Shown piece by piece: positions 19,103-27,210 of a stretch of DNA of 64,000 nt. Under the pieces are notes generated by a model. It saw only the letters and a program-made list of their open reading frames with translations, was not told where the DNA came from and ran no database searches. Both the position numbers and the translations under genes were made by a program. The stretch spans positions 33,454-97,453 of the forward strand of contig CACGWQ010000003.1 of the NCBI GenBank assembly GCA_902576815.1, in the 5' to 3' direction. Within the stretch, counting starts at the first letter, position 1; the number at the start of each line of letters is the position of its first letter. This DNA comes from an uncultured Pelagibacteraceae bacterium (GTDB taxonomy: Bacteria; Pseudomonadota; Alphaproteobacteria; Pelagibacterales; Pelagibacteraceae).

Positions 19103-19825
19103 TTATTCCCAGTCAAACCTTTGAAAAGAGTCAAATATCTTAAAAATACCTTGCGACCACTGATTACAAACTTTGGAAAATTCAGGGTCATTCATATTTA
19201 AGCATTTAAGTGATGCTATTTTGATTTCATCTTTTTTGATAACAGCAAAGTCTATAGGCGGTCCAACTGTTAGATCACTTTTTAATGTAGAGTCCATTGA
19301 TATCAGTGCGCATCTCGATGCATCGCCAATTGAGACTTTTGGTGTGATTACTCTATCTAAAATAGGTTTCCCATATTTCACTTCTCCTATAACTAAATAT
19401 GGTTTGCTATCTGCTGGACGAATATAATTACCTTGCGGGTAAACTAAATATAATTGTGGTGGTTGATCTTTTATTTGACCACCAACAATAAAGGTTGAGC
19501 CTAGTAAAACACTATCAGTATTAATGCCTTGAGGTGAAGAATGCTCAATATTTAAGGAGCCTATATACGAAGCAATTTGCTCAAAATCACTGCATGTATT
19601 TAAATTCATAATACCTGTTTCACTTTTTAAATCTTTTTTTATTGAATTATAAACTGCCTGGGAAGTTCCAAGATTTCCTGAAGTGACAATTACAATTGAT
19701 CTATCCCCAACATCATGTGTTAGCATTTTGGAGTATATATTTACATTATCAAGTCCAGCGTTTGTTCTGGAATCTGATGCAAATACTAATCCTGTCTCTG
19801 TTTTAATACCAATACAATAAGTCAT
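19103..19825 (-). CDS. Anbu (ancestral beta subunit) proteasome-like peptidase
   Basis: A 240-residue Ntn-hydrolase fold protein. I start at the ATG at 19825 so that Thr2 (MTYCIGI) becomes the N-terminal nucleophile, as in proteasome-type subunits. A GTG or ATG two codons upstream would bury it. FASDSRTNAG (Asp/Arg of the active site) and ATSG-like VTSGNLGTSQAVY match Anbu/COG3484 proteins. Anbu assembles into open helical rings and usually occurs with an ATP-grasp protein, an alpha-E protein and a transglutaminase. Here only the ATP-grasp partner is visible, divergent by about 113 bases. Confidence 0.88.
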   Translation of the reverse strand: MTYCIGIKTETGLVFASDSRTNAGLDNVNIYSKMLTHDVGDRSIVIVTSGNLGTSQAVYNSIKKDLKSETGIMNLNTCSDFEQIASYIGSLNIEHSSPQGINTDSVLLGSTFIVGGQIKDQPPQLYLVYPQGNYIRPADSKPYLVIGEVKYGKPILDRVITPKVSIGDASRCALISMDSTLKSDLTVGPPIDFAVIKKDEIKIASLKCLNMNDPEFSKVCNQWSQGIFKIFDSFQRFDWE

Positions 19826-19938
19826 GATCAATTAACTGTTTAAATTATATGTTATCACAATAAAACCCATTTATTTCATATCAGGTATCTAATTTAATCA
19901 TTTGCTTATTTGACTCTTATGTAAAAAATTTAGTAAAT

Positions 19939-21387
19939 ATGTCAGATTTTTGGAAAAATTATGATTCAAAATCAACTTTTGACGGATACATTGGCAAAGA
20001 TAAAAAGTTAAGAAGTCATGCTAAAATTATTTCAAGTATTCTCGAAAAATATGGAAAAAAGAGACTTCAAGAAATTGAGTTAAATTGCCAAAGTACAATA
20101 AATGCTAGAGGAATAAATTTTAGAGTTTACTCTGCAAGTAATAGAGCGGAAGAAAAAAAATGGCCTTTAGATATTATACCAAGAATTATAACGAAATCGC
20201 AATGGAAAACAGTATCTATAGGATTATCCCAAAGAATTAAGGCGTTAAATTTATTTATAGATGATGTCTATAATCAAAAAAAAATATTTAAGGACAAAAT
20301 AATTCCAAAAGAATTAGTTTTTAATTCTCCACAATATTTGAAAGAATGCGATGGTTTTTCACCAAAACATAAGGCTTGGGCTAATATTTCTGGAACAGAT
20401 TTAATTAAAAATATAAATGGTAATTTTTTAGTGCTTGAGGATAATCTTAGGGTTCCATCTGGTGTTTCATATATGTTGGAAAATCGAATGGTAATGAGAG
20501 ATATTTTCCCTGAATTATTTACAAGATATAAGGTATCTTCAGTTCATCAGTATGCGAATAAATTATATAATTGCATGACTGAATGCATTCCTAAAAAAAC
20601 TAATAATCCACATATGGTTTTATTAACTCCAGGAGTTTATAATTCAGCTTATTTTGAACACGAATTTTTAGCAGAACAAATGGGTATTGCTTTAGTTGAG
20701 GGCAAAGACCTATTTGTTGAAAATGACAATGTCTATATGAAAACTGTCAAAGGGCCTCTAAAGGTAGACTGTATATATAGAAGATTAGATGATAATTTTA
20801 TTGATCCAAAAGTATTCTTTAAAGGGTCTCTTTTAGGAGTTACTGGTCTATTTAAATGCTGGAGAAAAGGTAATGTGGGTATCATAAACGCATTAGGAAC
20901 TGGTGTCGCAGATGATAAAGCAGTCTATTCGTATGTAGAAAAGATGATTGTATATTATTTAGGCGAACAACCAAAAATTGATCAGGTTGAAACTTTTTTA
21001 TGTAATATAAAAACACATAGAAATCATGTTATTTCAAATATATCCAAATTAGTTGTAAAACCGGCTAATGCATCTGGTGGATATGGTATCATGATTGGCC
21101 CTAAAGCATCTAAAAAAGAAAAAGATGAAATGATAAAAAAAATTAAGAGAGATCCAAGAAATTATATTGCACAACCATTAGAAATTCTATCGACGGTACC
21201 TACAATCACACCTGATAACATTGAACCAAGACATTTAGATTTAAGACCTTTTATTTTAACAGGTAAATCAACGTATGTTACAACAGGTGGATTAACTAGA
21301 GTTGCTCTAAAAAAAGGCAGTACGATAGTTAATAGTTCTCAAGGTGGTGGATCAAAAGATACATTGATTGTGGATAGCAGGAATTAA
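19939..21387 (+). CDS. Circularly permuted type 2 ATP-grasp protein
   Basis: A 482-residue protein of the COG2308 group. Recognisable segments are PLDIIPRIITKSQWKTVSIGLSQRIKALNLFIDDVYN, LVLEDNLRVPSGVSYMLENR, DCIYRRLDDNFIDP, and the lysine-containing VVKPANASGGYGIMIGPKA followed by YIAQPLEILSTVPT near the end, the ATP-grasp nucleotide-binding elements. It probably forms a peptide-like amide bond. It is the usual partner of Anbu, which is divergent here. The alpha-E and transglutaminase partners do not follow: the next gene is a convergent nitrilase overlapping by 4 bases. Confidence 0.88.
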   Translation: MSDFWKNYDSKSTFDGYIGKDKKLRSHAKIISSILEKYGKKRLQEIELNCQSTINARGINFRVYSASNRAEEKKWPLDIIPRIITKSQWKTVSIGLSQRIKALNLFIDDVYNQKKIFKDKIIPKELVFNSPQYLKECDGFSPKHKAWANISGTDLIKNINGNFLVLEDNLRVPSGVSYMLENRMVMRDIFPELFTRYKVSSVHQYANKLYNCMTECIPKKTNNPHMVLLTPGVYNSAYFEHEFLAEQMGIALVEGKDLFVENDNVYMKTVKGPLKVDCIYRRLDDNFIDPKVFFKGSLLGVTGLFKCWRKGNVGIINALGTGVADDKAVYSYVEKMIVYYLGEQPKIDQVETFLCNIKTHRNHVISNISKLVVKPANASGGYGIMIGPKASKKEKDEMIKKIKRDPRNYIAQPLEILSTVPTITPDNIEPRHLDLRPFILTGKSTYVTTGGLTRVALKKGSTIVNSSQGGGSKDTLIVDSRN

Positions 21388-22169
21388 ATTAAACTTGGTA
21401 TTATTTTTCTTAAATCCATAGAGAGCTTAGGATTAATTTTTGAATATATCACTCCTTTGCCTAATTTTTTTAGTGCCAATATTTTTCCATCCGGTGAAAT
21501 AATTACTGTATGACCAAATGTTTCTCTTTTTGGAGTATTTTTACCTGTTTGAGCTGGTGCAAATATATAACAAAAATTTTCAATCGCTCTTGCTCTTAAA
21601 AGAGTTAACCAATGTTTTTGTCCAGTAAACTTTGTAAAAGCTGACGGAACAGCAATAAAACTTAGATTTTTTTTAGATAAATTTCTGTAAAGTTCTGGGA
21701 ATCTGAGATCATAACAAATTGTAAAACCTATTTTACCCCAAGGTAAATTTGCGGTGACTAATTTATTTCCTGCTTTAAAAGTTTTACTTTCCTTATGTTG
21801 CTCTTTATTTGGAATTTTAACATCAAACATATTAATTTTATCGTAATATTTGACGATTTTTCCATTTGGTCCAACTAATATGGATCTATTTCTGAGTTTA
21901 TTTTTAACCTTAACGCAAATTGATCCAAGTAAAATCCATTTCTTATATTTTTTTGACACTTCTCTAATTTTCTTCAAAATCGGATCTTTATTCATTTCAA
22001 ATGATTTTTTAAAAAGTACTTCTCTACTACTTGACATTAAAGAAGAGGTTTCGGGTGTAATAATTAAATCAGAATTATTTTTTATAGCTTGATTTACATA
22101 TTTAAGAATGTCTTTAAAATTACTTTCGTAATTTTCTCCACTAGATAATTGTATGCATGCTACTTTCAT
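21384..22169 (-). CDS. Nitrilase-superfamily amidase (Nit1/deaminated-glutathione-amidase-like)
   Basis: A 261-residue carbon-nitrogen hydrolase with its Glu-Lys-Cys triad in place: TPETSS (Glu near 40), YYDKINMFDV (Lys near 113) and GFTICYDLRFPELYRN (Cys near 149). HWLTLLRARAIENFCYIFAPAQ resembles the Nit1 branch, which repairs deaminated glutathione; other amide substrates are possible. Its start overlaps the upstream permease gene by 4 bases, so it is expressed with the amino-acid transporter and occupies the place where an ATPase would be expected. Confidence 0.8.
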   Translation of the reverse strand: MKVACIQLSSGENYESNFKDILKYVNQAIKNNSDLIITPETSSLMSSSREVLFKKSFEMNKDPILKKIREVSKKYKKWILLGSICVKVKNKLRNRSILVGPNGKIVKYYDKINMFDVKIPNKEQHKESKTFKAGNKLVTANLPWGKIGFTICYDLRFPELYRNLSKKNLSFIAVPSAFTKFTGQKHWLTLLRARAIENFCYIFAPAQTGKNTPKRETFGHTVIISPDGKILALKKLGKGVIYSKINPKLSMDLRKIIPSLI

Positions 22170-22843
22170 GTTTGAAACCCATATTTTTTTTCTAAATATT
22201 TAATTACATTATGAATTATAAAAGTCATAAACAAGTAAATACCTCCAGCAACAATAAATACTTCAACAGGTTTAAACGTTGTTGAAATTATATATTTTGC
22301 AACACCTGTTAAATCCATTAGTGTGACTGTGCTTGCTAGAGAGGTTCCTTTAAGCATCAAAATAATTTCATTACCGTAAGCTGGCAAAGATTGTTTAATT
22401 GCAATAGGAATTTGTATTTTTGTAAAAATTATTTTAGAAGGTATACCCAAACTTCTTCCAGCTTCTAAATATCCTGGTTTTATAGTTTGAAAAGCTGATC
22501 TCAATATTTCTGATGTATAAGCTCCAGTATTTAATGAAAATGCTATTATCGCACACCAATATGGTTCTTTTAAAACTACCCACAAAAATGTTGTTCTTAA
22601 ATATTCAATTTGACCTAATCCAAAATATATTATGAAGATTTGAACCAATAAAGGTGTTCCTCTAAAAATATAAGAATACCCGTAAGCAAATTTATTAATT
22701 AACTTATTATTATTCATTCTCAAAATTGCAAAACCTAATCCAATAAAAAGACCAAGAATAAGAGATAAAGATAATAGTTTAAGAGTAATCAAAGTTGCGT
22801 TTAGCAACTTAGGAAAACTACTAATCATTAGTTCAATATCCAT
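22166..22843 (-). CDS. Polar amino-acid ABC transporter permease (HisM/ArtM-like)
   Basis: A 225-residue permease of the His/Glu/Gln/Arg/opine family. It has LNATLITLKLLSLSLILGLFIG at the N-terminus, YIFRGTPLLVQIFIIYFGLG and the EAA loop EAGRSLGIPSKIIFTKIQIPIAIKQSLPAYGNE. It overlaps the first permease gene by one base and the nitrilase by four. Together with the binding protein it would import a basic amino acid such as arginine, lysine, histidine or ornithine. Confidence 0.9.
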   Translation of the reverse strand: MDIELMISSFPKLLNATLITLKLLSLSLILGLFIGLGFAILRMNNNKLINKFAYGYSYIFRGTPLLVQIFIIYFGLGQIEYLRTTFLWVVLKEPYWCAIIAFSLNTGAYTSEILRSAFQTIKPGYLEAGRSLGIPSKIIFTKIQIPIAIKQSLPAYGNEIILMLKGTSLASTVTLMDLTGVAKYIISTTFKPVEVFIVAGGIYLFMTFIIHNVIKYLEKKYGFQT

Positions 22844-23535
22844 TAATAACCTTTGCTATATTTTGTTTCTAATCTGTTTAATAATTGCATACTTAAAAAT
22901 GTAAGTATTAAGTATAAAACTGCTGCAAATGAGTAAAAAAATAATGGATCTCTAGTTGAGCCAGCGGCAATATAAGATTGTCTCATTATTTCAACTAAAC
23001 CAGTGACAGATATAAGAGAAGTATCTTTTAATGTAATTTGCCAAACATTACTTAAGTTTGGTATTGCTAGTCTTAGCATTTGAGGCAAAATAATTTTAAA
23101 GAAGTAAATATATTTATTAAAACCTAAAACTTTTGCAGCTTCATACTGACCTTTGTCGATTGATTGTAGTGCTCCTCTAAATACTTCAGTCGAGTACGCT
23201 CCAGATATAATTCCTATTGAAAATGAACCAGTTAAAAAAGCATTAATTTCAATATAATCATTATAACCAAATATAGAAGCAACAAACATAATTGCTCCAC
23301 TTCCACCAAAGAAAAATAAATAAATTACAAGAAGCTCTGGTACACCTCTAATAACAGTGGTGTAAGCATTACCAATAGAGTTAAGAAATTTATTATTAGA
23401 TAATTTTAGTGGAGTAAATAAAGCAGCAAATATAAAGCCTATTATCATTGCAGTTATTGAAACCGCAATTGTCATTAAGGTTGCAAAGAATAATTCGTCT
23501 CCCCAACCTTTATCACCAAAATATAGAAGTTCCAT
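22843..23535 (-). CDS. Polar amino-acid ABC transporter permease (HisQ/ArtQ-like)
   Basis: A 230-residue permease paired with the gene that follows it. It shows ATLMTIAVSITAMIIGFIFA, YTTVIRGVPELLVIYLFFFGGSGA and the EAA loop EAAKVLGFNKYIYFFKIILPQMLRLAIPNLSN. The N-terminus begins MELLYFGDKGWGDELFF. A compact hairpin lies six bases upstream of its start codon, between it and the binding-protein gene. No cognate ATPase gene is in the window. Confidence 0.9.
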   Translation of the reverse strand: MELLYFGDKGWGDELFFATLMTIAVSITAMIIGFIFAALFTPLKLSNNKFLNSIGNAYTTVIRGVPELLVIYLFFFGGSGAIMFVASIFGYNDYIEINAFLTGSFSIGIISGAYSTEVFRGALQSIDKGQYEAAKVLGFNKYIYFFKIILPQMLRLAIPNLSNVWQITLKDTSLISVTGLVEIMRQSYIAAGSTRDPLFFYSFAAVLYLILTFLSMQLLNRLETKYSKGY

Positions 23536-23541
23536 AATATA

Positions 23542-23561
23542 GGTGGCTAATTATAGCCACC
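23542..23561 (-). promoter_or_regulatory. Hairpin between amino-acid binding-protein gene and its permease genes
   Basis: A perfect 8-bp GC-containing stem (23542-23549 with 23554-23561) and a 4-base loop. It lies 13 bases after the binding-protein stop and 6 bases before the permease ATG. No U-tract follows, so it is more likely an mRNA-stabilising or translation-damping element than a terminator. Confidence 0.6.
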
Positions 23562-23574
23562 CATAAATAATTTA

Positions 23575-24402
23575 TTACATAGAAGCGTCAAAACCAAAAT
23601 GTTTTATAGCAAGCTTACTAATAATGCCATCATCTCTAGCTTTATCAATTGCTGCATTAAAATCATTTAAAAGTTTAGAGTCACCTTTTCTAATACCTAC
23701 ACCAACTCCATTACCAAAATCTCCACCTGCAAATGTTGGTCCAGTTAATACAACTGCTTTACCAGATTTCTCTGCATAATCTGTAAAAGCAACTGCAGCA
23801 GCTAGTGCTGCATCTATTCTACCAGCAGATAAATCTAAGTTTACTTCATCTTGAGTTTTGTAAGTTCTTATTTTTACATTACCCATTAAACCAGACTCTA
23901 AGAAGTTCTGGTGAATTGTTGCTGTTTGTACGCCAATAGTTTTACCTTTAAATGCTTTTGTCAAAACATCTAGTGTTGCTTGTTCATCAGCACTTACATC
24001 AGATAGATTTATAGCTGACATTGTTTTAAGGCCTTCGTTTTTCGATCCTTTCATAACAGCTAATGATGCAACTTCGTCAGCATAACCTTGAGAAAAGTTT
24101 ATTGTTTTCATTCTCTCACCAGTTATTGACATTCCAGCCATGATGGCATCAAATTTTCTTGAGACTAAAGCTGGTATCATTCCATCCCAGTCTTGCTCAA
24201 CAATAGTACAATCATGATTCATTATTTTACATAATTCATTTGCTAATTCGACTTCAAAGCCAATCAAATTTCCTGCTGAGTCTTTAGAATTCCAAGGTGG
24301 ATAAGCACCTTCAGTTCCAATTTTAATTTGATCTGCAATTGAAGAAATTGTTAGGAATGATGATATTAAAATACCAAGTCCTAATACTTTTAATTTTTTC
24401 AT
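23575..24402 (-). CDS. Polar amino-acid ABC transporter substrate-binding protein
   Basis: A 275-residue periplasmic protein with a signal peptide (MKKLKVLGLGILISSFLTISSIA). It has the family-3 binding pocket pattern: IKIGTEGAYPPWNSKDSAGNLIGFEVELANELC, DWDGMIPALVSRKFDAIMAGMSIT (Asp/Arg ligand region) and IGVQTATIHQNFL. The sequence is closest in style to lysine/arginine/ornithine- or histidine-binding proteins. It is the first gene of the unit, with a good ribosome site (GGAGG) ahead of it. Confidence 0.9.
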   Translation of the reverse strand: MKKLKVLGLGILISSFLTISSIADQIKIGTEGAYPPWNSKDSAGNLIGFEVELANELCKIMNHDCTIVEQDWDGMIPALVSRKFDAIMAGMSITGERMKTINFSQGYADEVASLAVMKGSKNEGLKTMSAINLSDVSADEQATLDVLTKAFKGKTIGVQTATIHQNFLESGLMGNVKIRTYKTQDEVNLDLSAGRIDAALAAAVAFTDYAEKSGKAVVLTGPTFAGGDFGNGVGVGIRKGDSKLLNDFNAAIDKARDDGIISKLAIKHFGFDASM

Positions 24403-24462
24403 TTTTTTTCCTCCAAAAATTTTGAAGATTATTTCATAAATTTATTGATTTAAAAAGAAAAA

Positions 24463-25503
24463 TTAATGATTTATTGATGAGGAAAAATTCCAAGAGCAAT
24501 CAAAGCTTGGTATATAAACTCTTGAAAGTTTTGTATTTCCAAAATTTTCGTTAAAAACATTTAACCAATTTTCGACTTGTTTTGGTTTTTTGTCTTGGCT
24601 TCCAACTTGAGCAGTAATTACACCTTTAGGTTTTAATATTCTTTCTAAAGATGACATATTTTTTGCAGCCAAATCTATACAAAATTGATCATCGTTAAGA
24701 TCAACAAAGATTTGATCATATGTATTATCTTTGACTGATTTTATGCTCTCAAATGCATCACCCCAAACACATTTAACTGAATTTTTTTCTGTAGCCTTTT
24801 CTCCTATCTTGCTTAAATGTTTATCACATACATCAACAACTTCAGGATCTAATTCATACCAATCTATAAATCCGAAATTTTGTGAAATACATTCTCTTGC
24901 AACACCACCGTCACCTCCACCAATAATTGCAGCTTTCTCTTTATTTGAATTCAAATTAAGACCAGAATTTACAAAAGTTGAGCTATATAAATGTTCATCA
25001 CTCTCAGCAACTTGTATTTCATTATCAATAAATAAAGCTTTTCCAAACTGTTCTAAATCTAATATTTCAATATATTGTCCTGCTTTGGATTTAAAATTTT
25101 CTAATACTTTATTTACAACATAAGATTTTTTTAATCCTGGTGAACTATAGTTATCATGATATAGATCAATCGTATCTCTGTTAAATTCCTTAATAATGAT
25201 TTGTTTGTGTTCTATTTCTTCTTTAATTACTTTAAGAGCAACTGATGGTGAAACTTTACCGCAAGTAAAAAAATCAAAACTTATAATTTCATTTTCTGGA
25301 AAAGTGTGAAAACTAATGTGACTCTCAGCAAGTAATGCAACTAATGTAAATCCTTGAGGTTCAAATTTATATTTTGAAATCTTTAAAACTGTTACTTTTG
25401 CTAATTTTGCAATTTTATAAACTAACTTTTCATAAAAAGATGGATCATATTCTTTTTTAGTTCCAATGATATCTAGAGTTATATGTTCCCCAACTTTTGT
25501 CAT
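24463..25503 (-). CDS. speD-speE: Fused S-adenosylmethionine decarboxylase - spermidine synthase (SpeD-SpeE)
   Basis: A 346-residue bifunctional protein. Residues 1-115 are a prokaryotic AdoMet decarboxylase: LLAESHISFHTFPE, in which Ser61 would become the pyruvoyl group, with His66 and Cys81 at the same spacing as Ser63/His68/Cys83 of the Thermotoga enzyme. Residues 130-346 are an aminopropyltransferase: QVAESDEHLY, GGGDGGVARE and a D-L-N-D-D segment where spermidine synthases usually have D-S-S-D-P. It would make decarboxylated AdoMet and then spermidine plus methylthioadenosine. I choose ATG at 25503; a TTG two codons upstream overlaps the aldolase stop. Confidence 0.88.
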   Translation of the reverse strand: MTKVGEHITLDIIGTKKEYDPSFYEKLVYKIAKLAKVTVLKISKYKFEPQGFTLVALLAESHISFHTFPENEIISFDFFTCGKVSPSVALKVIKEEIEHKQIIIKEFNRDTIDLYHDNYSSPGLKKSYVVNKVLENFKSKAGQYIEILDLEQFGKALFIDNEIQVAESDEHLYSSTFVNSGLNLNSNKEKAAIIGGGDGGVARECISQNFGFIDWYELDPEVVDVCDKHLSKIGEKATEKNSVKCVWGDAFESIKSVKDNTYDQIFVDLNDDQFCIDLAAKNMSSLERILKPKGVITAQVGSQDKKPKQVENWLNVFNENFGNTKLSRVYIPSFDCSWNFSSSINH

Positions 25504-25505
25504 AT

Positions 25506-26150
25506 TCAATCTTTTTTATAATTTTTAGCTTTGTTTAAAACTTTACTCATTTCATTTATAGAAAGAATTTTTGGCTTTCCAAGCTTAAGAGCGGTTATAT
25601 ACTGTAAACTCAAATTTTCAACTTCTTGTGCCAATTCAAAAGCATCAGGTAGACTTTTATCAAATGCAATCTGACCGTGATTTGCAATCAAACAGGCTTT
25701 TCTATTATTCAAAGCTTTTAAAATGTTTTTTGAAAGCTCTCTTGTTCCATAAGTTGCATATTTTGCACATTTAATATCATTACCTCCCGCGAGTGCAACC
25801 ATGTAATGAAAAGCTGGAATAGGTTTTTTGTGAACAGATAGAGCTGTTGCATTAGTTGAATGTGTGTGAACTATTGCTTGAGCATCTTTCTTTTTGATAT
25901 AAATATCTTGATGAAATCTCCATTCTGACGAAGGTTTATATTTTTTTTCATATTTTCCATCTAGACTTACAAACACTATATCTTTTACTTTTAGTGATGA
26001 GTATTTTTTTCCTGAAGGGGTAATAAAAAAACCATTGTTATGTCTGACTGATATATTGCCAGATCTTAAAGCTGATAATTTTTTGTAATTAAGCATTTTT
26101 GAAAACTTAATAACATCATTTTTCTTTTTATTAGTTTTTGAAGAGACCAT
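25506..26150 (-). CDS. Class II aldolase, FucA-like (candidate methylthioribulose-1-phosphate aldolase)
   Basis: A 214-residue zinc aldolase that reads like E. coli fuculose-1-phosphate aldolase along its length: SGNISVR, ITPSGKKY, SSEWRFH (catalytic Glu), IVHTHS and LIANHG (zinc histidines), YATYGTRELS. The SSEWRFH segment favours an aldolase over an MtnB dehydratase. It sits between mtnA (20-base overlap) and the speD-speE fusion. The expected reaction is cleavage of 5-methylthioribulose-1-phosphate into dihydroxyacetone phosphate and methylthioacetaldehyde, the last step of the DHAP shunt. The substrate is inferred from context. Confidence 0.85.
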   Translation of the reverse strand: MVSSKTNKKKNDVIKFSKMLNYKKLSALRSGNISVRHNNGFFITPSGKKYSSLKVKDIVFVSLDGKYEKKYKPSSEWRFHQDIYIKKKDAQAIVHTHSTNATALSVHKKPIPAFHYMVALAGGNDIKCAKYATYGTRELSKNILKALNNRKACLIANHGQIAFDKSLPDAFELAQEVENLSLQYITALKLGKPKILSINEMSKVLNKAKNYKKD

Positions 26151-27210
26151 TTAAACCTTCAGTAGAGGCTTCGCATATTCCTTTTTCTGTTATTAATGCT
26201 GTAACATATTTAGCTGGAGTTACATCAAAAGACAAATTTAATGATTTACTTTTCTCTGGATAAATTAAAACTTTATTAACTTTATTATCTTTATTAATTC
26301 CATCCACATGAGAAAGTTCTTTTGGATCTCTTTCTTCTATTGGAATATCTTTGGAGTTTTTTAAATTCCAATCTATCGTTGAACTTGGTAAAGCAACATA
26401 AAAAGGAACATTATTATCATGAGCTGCAAGAGCTTTTAAATATGTACCAATTTTATTGCACACATCTCCGTTAGATAATGTTCTATCTGTTCCAACAATA
26501 CACATATCAACCTGTCCTCTTTGCATTAATATTCCACCTGTATTATCTGCTATAATTGTATTAGGAATTTCTTCTTCATTAAGTTCATATGATGTAAGGT
26601 TTGCTCCTTGATTTCTTGGTCTAGTTTCATCTACCCAAACATGTATTGGTATTCCTTTTTTATGTGCATGATAAATAGGAGAAGTTGCTGTTCCCCAATC
26701 TATTGTAGCTAACCAACCTGCATTACAATGTGTGAGAATATTTACAGTATCTTTCTTTTTATTATATATATCCTCAATAATATTTAATCCTTTTTTACCA
26801 ATACTTTCACAAAATCCCTCATCCTCTTTACAAATTTCTTTAGCTTCATTGAGTGCAACATTAAATAAATCTCCAGGTTCAACAAATGACAATTTATTAT
26901 TCATTCTATGAACTGCCCACTGAAGATTTATTGCTGTTGGTCTAGAAGCAACTAGTTCCTCTGAACTTTTTTTTATAAAATCTAAACTGTTATTTTCTTT
27001 TATAGCTAAAACTAAGCCAAATGCAGCGGTACCTCCGATTAATGGTGCCCCCCTAACTTCCATTGCTTTGATGGCATTTATAGCGTCTTTAACTGAACTT
27101 AATTCTTTTATTCTAAATTTATGTGGAAGCTTTGTTTGATCTATTATTTTTACAACTTGTTTTTCTTCATCAAACCAAATTGTTTTATATTCAACGCCAT
27201 TAATTTTCAT
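26131..27210 (-). CDS. mtnA: S-methyl-5-thioribose-1-phosphate isomerase
   Basis: A 359-residue enzyme converting 5-methylthioribose-1-phosphate to 5-methylthioribulose-1-phosphate. Hallmarks: VRGAPLIGGTAAFG, LTHCNAGWLAT (catalytic Cys), DETRPRNQGANLTSYEL, DNTGG and IVGTDRTLSNGDVCNKIGTY (catalytic Asp). Length is normal for MtnA. It is placed after a secreted hydrolase-like gene (one-base overlap) and before the aldolase that would use its product. Confidence 0.93.
   Translation of the reverse strand: MKINGVEYKTIWFDEEKQVVKIIDQTKLPHKFRIKELSSVKDAINAIKAMEVRGAPLIGGTAAFGLVLAIKENNSLDFIKKSSEELVASRPTAINLQWAVHRMNNKLSFVEPGDLFNVALNEAKEICKEDEGFCESIGKKGLNIIEDIYNKKKDTVNILTHCNAGWLATIDWGTATSPIYHAHKKGIPIHVWVDETRPRNQGANLTSYELNEEEIPNTIIADNTGGILMQRGQVDMCIVGTDRTLSNGDVCNKIGTYLKALAAHDNNVPFYVALPSSTIDWNLKNSKDIPIEERDPKELSHVDGINKDNKVNKVLIYPEKSKSLNLSFDVTPAKYVTALITEKGICEASTEGLNGLFKN

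Noticed and set aside
25506..26150. Calling the class II aldolase MtnB (methylthioribulose-1-phosphate dehydratase)
   Set aside because: The sequence tracks FucA closely, including the catalytic SSEWRFH segment; dehydratase motifs were not seen and mtnC/mtnD are absent nearby.
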